Below, in pieces: positions 1 through 11,019 of a stretch of 64,000 nucleotides of DNA. The position numbers and the translations under genes were made by a program. Under the pieces are notes generated by a model. It was not told the origin of the DNA and made no database searches. It saw only the letters and a list, made by a program, of their open reading frames with translations. The stretch is taken from contig NC_081406.1 of assembly GCF_030272615.1 (NCBI RefSeq), forward strand, positions 266,216,192 through 266,280,191, read 5' to 3'. Positions within the stretch are counted from its first letter, which is position 1. Every line of letters starts with the position of its first letter. Source of the stretch: Cryptomeria japonica (taxonomy: Eukaryota; Streptophyta; Pinopsida; Cupressales; Cupressaceae).

Positions 1-532
1 CATTCACTCTCAAAGATATAGTATCAGATGTTGCTCTGGTTAAGGTCATGACTTTGTTATTAGGAACCTTATTAGTTTTGTCAGGTCTACTGTCAGTTGA
101 GGGTAAGCCTATTACTGCCCTAATTGCTTGCCAGGTGAATTTGCAGACTGAATCTAACCAAAGAAATTATCCATATGCCCTACTTAGGACAATTCTCACA
201 ACTTCCTCCAGAAATTCAGAGATGTTCAATATTTCCACAAAACCTAAAGTCTCAATAACCTTGTGCTCGGGTTTGACTTTTCTAATTTCATCACAAATTA
301 TGGTTTTAAACATCTTTAACACTTCCTCATAACCTAATTCTTCAATATTGCAGTGAATATATATCTTAGGGTCTTCAGCATAAGCTACACCTTTAGGAAT
401 CTTTGAAAATGCACCTATGGAATCATCTTGCTTAGCTATCTCAAGAATAATTTTAAATATAGGCCTAGGGCATTTTATATTTTCCACAATAGTAGGGTTT
501 GCAAGAAATTTGGGAGCAAAAGAGGAAGCCAT
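1..532 (-). pseudogene. Unknown ORF2 of element A, truncated by window edge
   Basis: Starts at an ATG at 532 (MASSFAPKF...) and stays in one frame to the window edge, 177 codons, except for a TAA at 164-166. I do not recognise a catalytic domain. The protein is mixed alpha/beta in character with no signal peptide or membrane segment. A motif of the type W-Q-A-I-R-x-V-x-G-L-P near the edge resembles the 'x-E-V/A-I-x-x-L-x-x-L' turn in other plant retroelement accessory proteins, only as a weak analogy. It is preceded by about 300 non-coding bases (540-836), so it looks like a separate cistron rather than a pol continuation. What lies further downstream is off-window. Confidence 0.5.
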
Positions 533-836
533 TTGAAAAATACCTTAAGTTGCCTGATAATGTTTGAATTCTTGAAAGGAATCACTTCACAACTTCTCCT
601 TGAATGGCTTTGCTCATATTTCACGCTCTCTGCTAATTTGAATGCTCGGCGAATCAAAAATGAAGGAAAACCGATGATTTATAATGAAATTTCTTTCAAC
701 AATCACATTAAATGCTTGCCAGTTAAGTGAAAAATTAACACATCTTTCGGTAAGGAAGAAATCTATCTTCTCACCATCGACCGAGGGTAAATTGCATGAT
801 ATTCAATTTGTTGCAATACCCCCAAAGGGTTACTTC

Positions 837-1949
837 TCAGTTGGATGAATAATTTCCTGCCGATGGAGTAATACTCTGTTCTACCAGTGAAGGAATAGTC
901 TCATCAATATTCTAATTTGTCTTTCTAATCCATTGTTTTGAAAATTCTTTCTTTACCTCATCAACCTTTTCTTTGCCTTTCAAACTGGGTCCTTTATTAT
1001 TCGTCGGTGAAGTCTTGCTTCTTCAAATTTTTGTAATATGTCTAATTTTGTTACAAGCATAACAAGTCACATTATTCTTCTGAATAGCTTTTCCTTATCC
1101 TATGCTGGTTTGTGTTCTACATTGATTAGATAAGTGCCCAAATCTTCCACAAACATAACATCTCACATTCATTCTACAGTTTTCTGAATTATGACCAACT
1201 TTGTTGCATTTGTAACATTGACCGATGGGTGCATTAATGTTTTGATTGTTTCTAGATCTACACTGATTTTCTCTATGACCATACTTGTTATAGTTAAAGC
1301 ATTTCCCATTAAATTTGTAAGCATTAGGTTGTCTTACCGGTTTACTGTGATCATGATTGTTTGTAGTACCAGAACTTTCACCAACTTCAAATCCAAGTCC
1401 ATTTATATCTCCATTAGGTTTTTGAATTTTCAACATATCATCAAGTTCTTTTGAACTTTTATTGAATTTCTCTTTGTGTTGATTTGCAGTAGCCAACTCA
1501 TTTTCTAGAACTCCCATTTGTCTCATAAGTTGAGTTTTATCATGTTGCATGTGAATCAAATCTGTCTTTAACATATCATTTTCATGACTGAGTCTTAGAT
1601 TTTCATTTCTAGCATCATTGAGTCTCCTAGTCAAGTCATCTTCATTCTTCTTCCTATTTTCAATGTATTTACAAAATCTCATAGTCATATCTTGCATTTC
1701 ATTCCTCATAGTACTATTTTCTTGTCTCATCTTGTTCACAAGTTCATTAAGAGTTTCCTTTTCATCATTATCATTCTGCATCTTCTCATGAAGTTCTTTT
1801 ATTTTATTTCTAGCAATAGTAAGATTCTCCTGAAGTCCTTGAATGAATTCCTATGCAATCCTTAGATCATCTTCAAGTTTGATATTCTTCAAGTTCTCTG
1901 AATCATAGTCTACAAGAGCTCCTTCCAATTGCTTTCTTAAGTTCTCCAT
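837..1949 (-). pseudogene. Gag-like ORF1 of element A (coiled coil plus zinc knuckles), broken
   Basis: A 370-codon frame from an ATG at 1949 to a TGA at 837-839, with four internal stops: TAG 1851-1853, TAA 1095-1097, TGA 1023-1025 and TAG 912-914. The first ~180 residues are heptad-rich, charged coiled coil. Zinc knuckles of the CX2CX4HX4C type follow: one with the second Cys replaced by Tyr (CFNYNKYGHRENQC), two good ones (CYKCNKVGHNSENC, CYVCGRFGHLSNQC) and a fourth decayed one after the TAA (CYACNKIRHITKI then stop). This is a nucleocapsid-type Gag. The UBN2-type N-terminal domain seen in the other copia elements here is absent. It starts about 60 bases from the PBS, as expected for a first ORF. 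Confidence 0.8.
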
Positions 1950-2008
1950 CTGTATCGGTGTCAAAATCTTCCTCAAGTTGTTAGGATTTTGAAAATAGAG
2001 GACCAAGA

Positions 2009-2018
2009 TCTGATACCA
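2009..2018 (-). other. Primer-binding site of element A
   Basis: Reads TGGTATCAGA on the minus strand, the complement of the 3' end of plant initiator Met-tRNA. It lies two bases inside the 5' LTR, so it fixes the orientation of element A. Confidence 0.85.
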
Positions 2019-2020
2019 AT

Positions 2021-2820
2021 TGTTAGGATTAAAGATTATCCCAAAGATACTGAGAGGGGGGGTGAATCGGTATCTAACCGGTTAATAGAATATTTAACCT
2101 TATTAAGTATTTTGCATTCCAAAATAGTGTACTGGTAAATAAGAATTAATGCAGTAAACAGTAATAATAAAGACAACATAGAAATCACACCATAACACAA
2201 GATGTTTAATGAGGAAACCCGATGTGGGAAAAACCTCGGTGGGATTTGTGACCCACAATATTCACTCACTGGCCAATGAATAAATATTACTTATAATGAG
2301 GGGCCTGCACATGCAGGAAGACCAACTGCCTAGAGCTGATTGCTCAATTTATAAGATAGAAGTCTCAGTGACTTACAAAATGGATTATCAAAATCCAATA
2401 CAATGTACTGCTTCAAATCAGCATCAACTATACCAGGTTCAGTACCGGTTTAAGCTCCTTCTAAAACCAAAAACCTTTGTTGTCACTTATATCACCTTAT
2501 ACATAATTCACAACTTTTTTCTTACTTCACACAATGACCTATAAGATCTCATACATATATATGAGTCTTTTACAATATGCCATGTCGGCTTTACAAAAGA
2601 TAATTACATTAAATACAATAAATAAAACTTTATTCCCTGTCGGTTGGAGTGCCGATATGCATTGTAGTCATTTTCGGTGAAGTGTCTGCCGGTGTATGTA
2701 GATGTCTTTGCTGGTGCCAATGCCTGCCGGTGGCTTTACCAGATGAATGTCAGGTGGTTGCCAGAAGGTTGCCATCAATGACAACACCATCATTTCTCAT
2801 CAGAGTGTAGAATGCCAACA
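2021..2820 (-). repeat. 5' LTR of element A (800 bp)
   Basis: On the minus strand it starts TGTTGGCATT and ends CCTAACA, giving canonical TG...CA ends. Just inside the start it has a variant of the TTGTCATTGATGTCAA box found in the copia LTRs of this window (2769-2784), and near its end the G-rich block shared by those LTRs (GAGAGGGGGGGTGAATC as read on +, about 2050). The PBS follows after two bases. Confidence 0.85.
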
Positions 2821-2859
2821 ATGTATAAATGTGTTATACTAACTTAACTTCCTTGTTAG

Positions 2860-3240
2860 TGGTATTAGAGCTTGAGAACCTTTGGTTGTAGTTATGGGTT
2901 GTTGGATTTTTGAATTAATCCAATTTTGAGTGGGAGCTTGTGTTAAAGATACTTTGTGATCTTGTTGTGAAATTTTTTAGATGACAATCACATTAGGGAG
3001 AATAGAGGTAGATAAGGTTTTTGGAAACAATTTTGAGATGTGGAAGTTGAATATGGATGACTTATTAATTAATTGATATTTGTGGGATGTTGTTGATGAA
3101 AATGTTTTAAAGTCTAAAAAACCTAATTGGCTACTCAATATGATGTTATTGTTAATAATGTTAGAAAATAAACAAGTTCTATACCAAAGATTGTGAAAAT
3201 CAATCTCTATCCAATAAAACAATAAAAATATAAGATGTAA
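2860..3240 (+). pseudogene. Element B: copia PBS and gag relic
   Basis: Begins directly beside the outer end of element A's LTR. TGGTATTAGAGC at 2860-2871 is a slightly mutated Met-tRNA PBS. An ATG at 2981 opens a reading with the copia Gag N-terminal pattern: G-N-N-F-E-M-W-K, then D-D-L-L, a TGA stop, then Y-L-W-D-V-V-D-E-N. This matches the UBN2/gag-polypeptide family, where 'F-x-G-x-N-F-x-x-W-K' is typical. The frame dies by about 3200. No LTR start or pol is seen; only the 5' stub survives. Confidence 0.6.
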
Positions 3241-5635
3241 GGCTTGGACAAATACAACATGAAAATCTAAAACTTTTATGCAAATTGGAAATTAAGTTGC
3301 CTTAATGTTGAAAACCATGATTAGATTCTTCTTCTTTATGATGCCAAAAATCACCCTACATATGATCATGCTTAATAAACTTGTCTTATTTGAACTTTAA
3401 ACATCAATAAATAAAGAATATTATCACCATAATATAGCAACAATGAGGCTTAAATCAGCAACATAAGAACACCACATAACACAATATTTATGTGGAGAGG
3501 CCCTTGCAAGAAAAAATCCACCAAGAAGAGAGGCTAAGGATACATTATCAACAAAAAATTTCTTACAATACAATCACTTGCATTCTCCTCTTTGACTCCA
3601 ACCTATCAAATCCTATGAGCAACCTATGTATGCCTCCCATCTATCCTTTTTCTATAAAGAAACTCTACATTCAATTATTTCTACATAATTCTAAATCCAA
3701 AAGGTTGAATTTATAGAGTAGAAAGAGCTACAAAACCACCAATAAAGATGTCCAAAGAAGGCTATCCATCCCCCATGATAACAATCTTTCCAATGCCTCT
3801 AAAAAGGTAAAAAAGACACCAATTTTGTCTCCAATACTTTCCCTCCAACTTGGGCATCCAATATTGCAAGATAAAAATTACATGAAATGTCATTTAAATG
3901 ACACTATATCGAGAGGTGCGTCTTGCCTTTTCCAAGATCCTAGTTGGAGAAGCCCAAAGGCCACTCATTTTTCCACTTCCTAATATATTAATTATCTCAT
4001 TCTAGGAATACACATGTGGAACAAAGAATATTAAATAATTGTGTTCACAACCCACATTTATCGATGGTAGTGGAACCCATCACCCCTTATTAATGTATTA
4101 CAAAATCTTGAGAATAAATATTAAAAATTATTTTTCCCAATACAACCTATGTTCCTTTCAAAAATTTCCAAAGATTTTGGAACCATAATAGGATTTACAA
4201 GGTAGATGGCACCTTAATCATAACACTCTCCCACTTGACATCATACATTGTAAATACATGCATAGGAATCACAAACAAGGGAAATCCATCTCTTAGCCAT
4301 ACATATATCATCCGATTCTTCACCATGCTCTCATGCTCCAACAAGAAACTTGCAAAAGGAATCATGATAATCACTATGTAAAGTAAAAAACTCCTCACAT
4401 CCTCTGACATGCCACATACAGAAGGAAAAGGAACATGCCAAGTCAAACCATATCAATTGTCACTAAAACCTGAACCAATCTTTGCATGAACATAAGCATC
4501 ATATTCAAATGATAACAAACGCTCTAAGTAGATGCCTTACTCATACCACTTATGCTATCAACCACAACAAATTACAATTCATTCAAGCTAGCCATACCTC
4601 AAACCAAGGCATTCCAACATAGATTATGCTTCATGCCATTAACATATCAACTCTAAATATGAAACATACAAGTATCCAATGTCCTACCTTACAGAATATA
4701 CCTATGCATAAATGAACATATACATGGACAAACAAATTTTTTTGCATCAACACTAAAACATTCTTGTGGATATAGACAATCCACATCCAAGTCATCCCAT
4801 TACAAGAAAATGGGTAGCTAATCCATAACCCACATAACTTGTAGATACAAATCTATCAAAACATGCAAACTCATCATCACATCAGTAATAAAAGAATCAA
4901 GCTACTACAAATAATTATTTGACATATATTCAAAAACTCCCACTCACGAGTAATGTCAAATCTAAAAAAATAGACCAAAGCTTACCAAGCCTATCCATAA
5001 TACTTTACATAGAGGATTTGGCTAACTCGTCTATTACATAATGTCAATGATACATTCATTAACATACAAATTTCACAAACAAATATGATGCAATACCTAT
5101 CTCACCACTAGTCTCCATAGCTCTCCTAGGTTATTCACATTCAACCATGTAAATACACACATCTAAGAAGAATAATAAGACTTAAGAGTCAACCTTCAAA
5201 TCAAACCATATCCTTGTTACACTAACATGTGACAAGTTGTGTAATGTAATATCTCCTTCGCCATTCCTAAATTGAAAGTATATCAACATATAATATTTGA
5301 AATAAAATGAAACATAACATAAATATATATAAGCCTCTCATACCTAAGGTAGATCAAACAAACCATTCATTATCACAACAAAGGGAAATACCCAAAGACA
5401 CAAATTATTTTCTATACATATCCAAATAAGTTATCAAAACTAGATCCATAGCTAAAGCCCAACAACAAGGAGAACAACATAAATCCATAAAACCATGCAT
5501 CTTCTTCTCAACAAGTCCTTGAAACTTTTATATTCAAGACTAGTTCACATGAGAAGACAAGTTCTCTAGGAATCATGATAACCATCTCCTAATTGAAGGT
5601 TCTCCATAAAATCTCCCAAATGGAAGAGTCAAAAC
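3241..5635. other. Decayed non-coding repeat DNA
   Basis: No supportable gene. The stretch around 3465-3540 (ATAACACAATATTTATGTGG followed by a GAGGCCCTTGCAAG-type block) resembles the U5-side LTR text of minus-strand copia elements elsewhere in the window. 4485-4835 is one copy of a dispersed repeat (listed separately). The rest is AT-rich with only short chance ORFs. Confidence 0.5.
4485..4835. repeat. Dispersed repeat, copy 1
   Basis: About 350 bases that align by eye with 18214-18545 in the same orientation. Shared landmarks in order: TTCAAATGATAA, CCTTACTCATACCAC, CAAGCTA(G/A)CCATACCT, ACATAGAT, TCAACATATCAA, and ATATAGA(C/T)A(A/G)TCCAC. Copies differ by many substitutions and small indels, so the duplication is old. 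It has no coding content; it may be an LTR or solo-LTR fragment. Confidence 0.6.
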
Positions 5636-6770
5636 ATGACCTCCAAACCAAGAAGATACAAAACTATTGGAAACTTGAGTTGTGTTTCTTATGTTGTCAT
5701 TGGTGACAACCTATCTTGTGTTGTCATTGATGACATTGTGTGTAATGTAGATGTTGTAGATGGTTTGGAAATGAGTGTTCAAATGTTGTTATTCTACTTG
5801 GTGATGATGTTGAGTAAGTATGAGATATTTCCATAATGCTTGAACTTGAGTAGTAGAAGTTTCAATATATAGGAAAGAGTATTTAAATGTGTTTCTAGAC
5901 AAATGCTTTGCATTCCTCCAATTTTTTATGGTCATGGCCTACTGTTCTGGATATAATGTATATATTATGTGGATGTTGCACTATCATGTTTTTAGGTTCT
6001 CAGTTGCTCATATAATTTAGTGGGTTGTGGCAGTGTGTTGACAATGAGGTTATCTATTAGGAATAGTACAGAGAATGCTTTGCATTGCTCCACTATGTTG
6101 GTTCAAGTGTTTCATCTTAGTGAACATGTTTATTTGGTTCGTGCAGTGTTCCAGTTTGGATTTCTAGTGTTGGTTTGATTAGCAAGTTAAGTTATGATGA
6201 TCTATGTTATGATGTCAATTGTGGTGGCCTTTGGCTGAATCAAGTGGTGTATCTTATTTGGATCATACTTCTTTGGTTTTGATATGCATTAGAGGTTGAG
6301 TTAGAATGTTGATATGGGTCTCATCATAGCATGTGTAGATCTGTATTGAGTATTTTGTATTGGGTGATGTGTTTGGGTTGAATGGTTAACATGTTTCATT
6401 ATTGTTCTACATGTTACAATTGATGGTAACTTTGGTGGATGTTCTAGAGTGTGTGGTTTATTAGAACCAACTCAAGAAGATGTGTTGCTATGTGTTTGGG
6501 TCCCCTTTATCTCTTGGAGTGGACCGCAATATTTATTTTTGATACAGATGGCTGACTTTATATAATTCATGTATAATTTGTTTGTGGTTGACCCTGTTGA
6601 GCATTGTATTTATAATCATAATAATCCCTGATTTCATGTTGAAGCTACATAAGTTTTCTTGGAAAAATATGATGACTAAGTATACCCTTAAGAATTTCTA
6701 TAGAGACCTTTAAACTTTCATGAACATTAGGTTCACAACTCTTATCAGCCAAATTTGACCATCAGGTGAA
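5636..6770. other. GT-rich non-coding DNA, possible LTR remnant
   Basis: No supportable gene. The + strand is TG-rich (repeated GATGTTG, GTTGTCATTGATGAC) and resembles LTR DNA in composition, but I could not find a defined TG...CA pair or a second copy in the window. It lies just upstream of the ATCGA-array leader of pseudogene K, so it could be the LTR of the element that carries K. Confidence 0.35.
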
Positions 6771-6848
6771 TAAAATAAACTCTCACCGAAAAGCTTAGTC
6801 TCACCAAAAAGATATATCTGTTGTATCAAAGAAACTGATATATGTTTC

Positions 6849-7390
6849 CTCGATAATATGAACCATCGAAAGGATTCTGGCTGCGATAAGACTCAAAAAG
6901 GTTTAATCGAAGTCATTGTTTCTATCGAAAAATGTATTGAGCTTCCATCAATGATACTATTTCGAAGAGATATGAGTTTCGAAGAACCAATAAAGCATTA
7001 GACCGACACCTAAATTCTTATCGATAAAGTAAAATGTCATCAATGGAAGCCAGTCATTGAAGGAAGGTTTTTTGCTCTTGGCGAGATGAAAAGTTTCATC
7101 GACACAATGATGTTGAGAAAGTTATGGATGTCATTCATCGATGACACATCATCAATAGAACTCAGGCATCGGATAAATTATTTCAAGGTATAATGATGGG
7201 ATCGATTTCATCGAAAAGTAAAGTTTTGATGAAACGACAAAGGCTCCCATCGAAGTTGACCACTCAGAATAAGAATGAATGGAACCCATTTCAATAAAAA
7301 ATAATGATTTGATGAAAGCCTAAAGCACAATGGCTATAATAATATTTTCATCGAAACAAAAGTGAGTTCGATGAAAGAATACCTTTCGAT
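6849..7390. repeat. ATCGA word array in the leader of ORF K
   Basis: About 15 TCGA-containing words in 540 bases, mostly in the contexts CATCGAAA, TTTCATCGA, TTCGAAG and the reverse TTCGATGAAA. Between them are many one-base variants (CATCAATGG, GATGAAA). Words occur every 20-60 bases in both orientations, without a constant period or conserved spacers, so this is not a tandem satellite or CRISPR. It ends about 350 bases before the ATG of pseudogene K. Confidence 0.6.
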
Positions 7391-7745
7391 CAGAAAAAAA
7401 GGGACACTACCAAAGAACAAGGTTTCATCAACGTAAACGGTAAAATCATGCTGCAACTGAGCATCAAAGAAAGGGAAAAGGAACCATTAGAAGAAGCAAT
7501 TACTTTCTGCTGCAAAATCATTCTAGAATTAAATGAAGTCCCATCGTCATAACTTCAAAGAAGTAAGTTCATGACCGTTACATAACAGGTGGATATAATT
7601 GATGAAACTATTGTAAAATTGTAATAAAACTACAAGAAAGAGGGAAATTCAGGTAGCATTGGTTAGAAAATTCATAGAGAGTCTTCAAAAATCAGAAGGT
7701 CCAAAGCTCCAAGTAAGTTCCTCATTTCTGAGCTTTTTAATTATA

Positions 7746-8937
7746 ATGGAAGCCACTTCATCTATAAAAACTAGGGCTAGGAAACCTAGGGAAACCTAGT
7801 CTGTAGAAGAAAAATCAAAGAGGTAGAAGAAGGAGGGTCACCCATTAGACCAAGACCTATTACACCAATTCCCTGCCTCGGGCCATCGATCCAAAAAGAT
7901 TAAAATAGATGATGAAGGCTTAGAGGATAGGTTTGAGAATTTGGGAGACATTTGGATAGAGATTAGTGTGCATGAATTGTTCATCTTTGGATATGTGCAA
8001 AGGAATGCTCCAGAGCCTATAAATAATTTGTGGAGATTGAATCTGGGGAAGTTGGCAGTACCCAATGTTTTTGTAAATGTTAAACTTATGAAATCTCTAG
8101 CCAACAATTATGACCCCAAAATGAAAACCATATATGATTATATGGGGAATCCAATAGTGTCCATCACTAAGGAAGTTATAGAAAGTCTATTTGACTTGGA
8201 TTGGGGATTTGAAGAAAAGATAGACACTAAAAATCTTACCCGGGAACATTTTAATATGAAAGATATCTATAAGAGGTGGAGACTCCCTATCCACAGACCG
8301 AAAGTTGCAGGATCAATAGTGCCATTCGGTGAGGGGGATAAAGCTCCCTTTGATGTTAACCTTTTCTTCCCCTATTTCAAGTACACATATTATTGTGTAG
8401 CCCAGGTCTTAGGAATTGAATCCCCCCCTTTGATGGATATAATGGCTATGATAATCTATGCAGATTTGCAATCGAAGGACCCTAGGACATTTGATTTTGC
8501 TGCTTATTTGTCTGAGGCCGTGAATCATGGTTGGAAAAGTTGAAGGGAGACATGGTCAATATTCACTTCAAATATTACTCTTTTCTCATGCATATATTAC
8601 TATCTACTGGACAAGATAGAGGGTTGTGGCTAGATGGGTTGTGTGTTAGGGCTTATGATAAAGATGGAGTAAGGAAGCCTGTGTAGTTATGGTTGTCTTC
8701 ATGGGATCAAAGATACAACAATAGTCAGTATTGGCATTTTGAAGATTTTTCGTTAAAACATTGTACATAGTTGCTAGGGTATCCATGTGATCACTCTATA
8801 TCTCCAAAAATTCAAAGATTTCTCAGACCAAAGGAGTTATGTGAAGACACTTTGATTACACATAATTGGGGAGATTGATGTTGTTTTCTGGATTACACTC
8901 AGATAAGGGTGTATGGGTTTGAGGGAAATCCTTATTT
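7746..8937 (+). pseudogene. Unknown retroelement-type ORF K, 5' part
   Basis: ATG at 7746 opens a frame holding about 260 codons to 8530, with early stops TAG 7797-7799 and TAG 7824-7826. A one-base loss near 8530 then shifts the frame, and reading continues to 8937 with further TAG and TGA stops. I recognise no domain of known function. Residues ~80-260 give a folded, globular-looking protein with aromatic-rich helices. The same protein is seen as a divergent copy at 63131-64000: both share 'LGKL-V-S/N-V-F', 'Y-D-P', an I/V-rich helix ending F-D-L, 'F-P-S/YF' and 'QVLG'. The reading resumes at 14624, beyond copia C. It is either an accessory ORF of a gypsy-type element or a repeated host-like gene; I favour the former because of the repeated copies and the array-bearing leader. 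Confidence 0.6.
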
Positions 8938-8984
8938 GTTGACATCAATGACAAAACCATATCAACATATCCAAAATACCAACA
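8938..8984 (-). repeat. 47-bp stub of the 3' LTR of copia C
   Basis: Identical over 47 bases to the outer end of the 5' LTR (14577-14623), including TGTTGGTATTTTGG beside the polypurine tract. To the left the match stops abruptly and K coding DNA begins, so about 1 kb of 3' LTR has been lost. Confidence 0.85.
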
Positions 8985-9404
8985 ATCTCCCCCTTTGGCA
9001 TTGATGGCAACACAAGATGGAAAAACCATCAAAGTGCCAAAACATAAATGCCAAAAACCAAAAACCAATAATCTCCCAAAGAGATCATTAACCAGAAATG
9101 AAAATACCGATACAGAGAGTAATCAATCTCTCCAACGATCTCTCCCCAAAGTAACAATCTCTCCAACAATATCTCCCCTAATTGATAATGTGTTTTTCCA
9201 TATCAATCTCTCCCCCTTTGACATCAAATGCCAAAGCATTACAAAAACCAGATTAAATATAAAATACCAACTCATTCAATATACCAACTACTCCCCCTGA
9301 GAAGTAGCTCTTTGCATCAAAGCCGGAATAAAAGATTTCTCTGTTAATTCTGTCAATTGATGACAAACATCAACTATCTAAGACTCTACCAGTGGGGGTA
9401 GGAC
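8985..9404 (-). promoter_or_regulatory. 3' UTR of copia C with repeated polypurine tracts
   Basis: About 420 non-coding bases between the end of RNase H and the 3' LTR stub. On the minus strand the motif GGGGGAGA or GGGGAGAGAT recurs around 8988, 9155, 9175, 9210 and 9293. The copy touching the LTR (CAAAGGGGGAGATT) is the expected plus-strand primer site; the others are extra PPT-like tracts. Confidence 0.65.
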
Positions 9405-10949
9405 TCAAAGTTGCTCTTTGAGATATTCAAAAGTTTCCTTAGGCAAAGGCTTTGTAAAAATATCTGCAATTTGCTCTTTATTATTCACATAAACCAATTT
9501 CACTTCTTTTGCTTCAACATTCTCCTTTAGAAAATTGAATTTGATAGAAACATGTTTAGTTTTAGAGTGAAATACAGGGTTCTTTGATATATCAATTGCT
9601 GCCATATTATCACAGTAAATAGTTATAGGCTCCTTGCATTTTACCTTTATGTCCTTCAACATTTGTTTGATCCATAATACCCGTGTACAGTTAGTTGCTG
9701 CTGCAATATATTCTAATTCTGTTGTTGATAGACTTGTACAACTCTATTTTTTGCTCAACCATGAAATTAGTCTGCTACCAAGAAAAAATGCTCCGTCGGT
9801 GGTTCTTTTTCTATCATCCACATCTCTTGCCCAATTAGCATCTGTGTATGCACATAAGTCAAAATTTTCATCTCTAGGATACCATAAACCAAGATTTGTA
9901 GTGCTTTGTAGGTACCAGAAAATCCTTTTCACTACTGATTCATTATTTTCTTTAGGATTACTTTGAAATCTTGAAACAATACATACTGCATTCATAATAT
10001 TAGTTCTTTTTTGTGTCAAATACAGTAAACCTCCTATCATAGACTTGTATCTAGTCAGATTAACATGCATTGATTCATTCTTGAAAGATAATTTATCACT
10101 TGTAGTCATAGGTGTGCTTACTGGTTTATAGTTTTCCATGCCAAATTTCTTTAGTAATTCTTTCAAGTACTTAGATTGACATATGAATATACCTTTATCA
10201 GTTTGTGAAATCTACAATCCTAAAAAGAATTTTATCTCTTTAATCATAGATATTTCAAATTATTGATGCATTTTATTAGAAAAGTCTTTACACAAACCAT
10301 CTTCTCCTCCAAAGATTATATCATCAACAAAAACTTCGATAACCAAGATGTCATCATTAGTCACTTTGTAGTATAGATTGTTGTCAGTATTACCTTTAGT
10401 TTATCCAAGCTTCAAAAGGTATTTGTCCAATCTAGCATACCAAGCTCTAGAAGTTTGTTTCAATCCATATAAAGCTTTCCTTAACCTAAAGACCATGTCT
10501 TTGTTATCTATCAAAGAAAATACATCAGGTTGTTCAATATAAACTTTTTCTTCAAGATCTCCATTCAAAAATGCACATTTAACATCCATTTGATATACTT
10601 TGTAGTTCTTGTGTGTTGTAAAAGCCAATAAAAGTCTGACTGCCTCAATTCTACCTATCGGTGCAAAGGTTTCATTGTAATCAATTCCTTCTTTCTGTGA
10701 ATATCCCTTACACACTAATCTTTCTTTGTTTCTAATTACCTTACCATCTTCATTAAGTTTATTTCTAAAAACCCATTTAGTTCCAATTACATTTTTGTCT
10801 TTAGGCCGAGGAACTAATGACCAAGTGTTATTTCTTTCAATTTGTTCCAATTCATCTTCCATAGCTTTAATCCAATATTTATCTTCACATGCCTCATTAA
10901 TTGATGTAGGTTCAATTTGAGAAATAAGACATACCTCTTCATTTTCCAA
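9405..10949 (-). pseudogene. Copia C reverse transcriptase and RNase H
   Basis: Three blocks: 10949-10401 (RT start: W-V-F-R-N-K-L, Y-N-E-T-F-A-P, Y-Q-M-D-V-K-C-A-F-L-N-G, Y-G-L-K-Q), a degraded middle in which the F-V-D-D catalytic motif is still readable at about 10310-10335, and 10166-9405 (S-T-P-M, R-Y-K-S-M-I-G, then RNase H: Y-T-D-A-N-W, and C-terminal A-D-I-F-T-K-P-L-P). Stops split the blocks near 10400, 10200 and 9740. The order IN-RT-RH is diagnostic for Ty1/copia. Confidence 0.85.
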
Positions 10950-11019
10950 TCTTACTTGTCATAACTCCTTGAAATTAGTTTCCAATTATCTGATCTTCAG
11001 AATGATTCAGTCTTACATA

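Larger units (their letters stand above)
1..2820 (-). mobile_element. Element A: LTR retroelement, 5' part only
   Basis: Minus-strand LTR element running off the left window edge. Reading leftwards it has a complete 5' LTR (2021-2820), a two-base gap, a primer-binding site, a gag-like ORF1 (1949 to 837) and, after about 300 bases of leader-like DNA, a separate ORF2 (532 to the edge). No protease, integrase or RT is visible, so it is either a non-autonomous two-ORF element or its pol lies off-window. All coding parts carry in-frame stops. The 3' LTR and TSD cannot be checked here. Confidence 0.75.

Noticed and set aside
1-1949. Integrated pararetrovirus (caulimovirid) reading of element A
   Set aside because: Zinc knuckles and coiled coil could fit, but the clear TG...CA LTR with Met-tRNA PBS makes an LTR retroelement the better explanation; no movement protein or RT seen.
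2009-2018. tRNA gene hint from Met-tRNA complementarity
   Set aside because: Only 10-12 bases match and they sit beside LTR ends; these are primer-binding sites, not tRNA genes.
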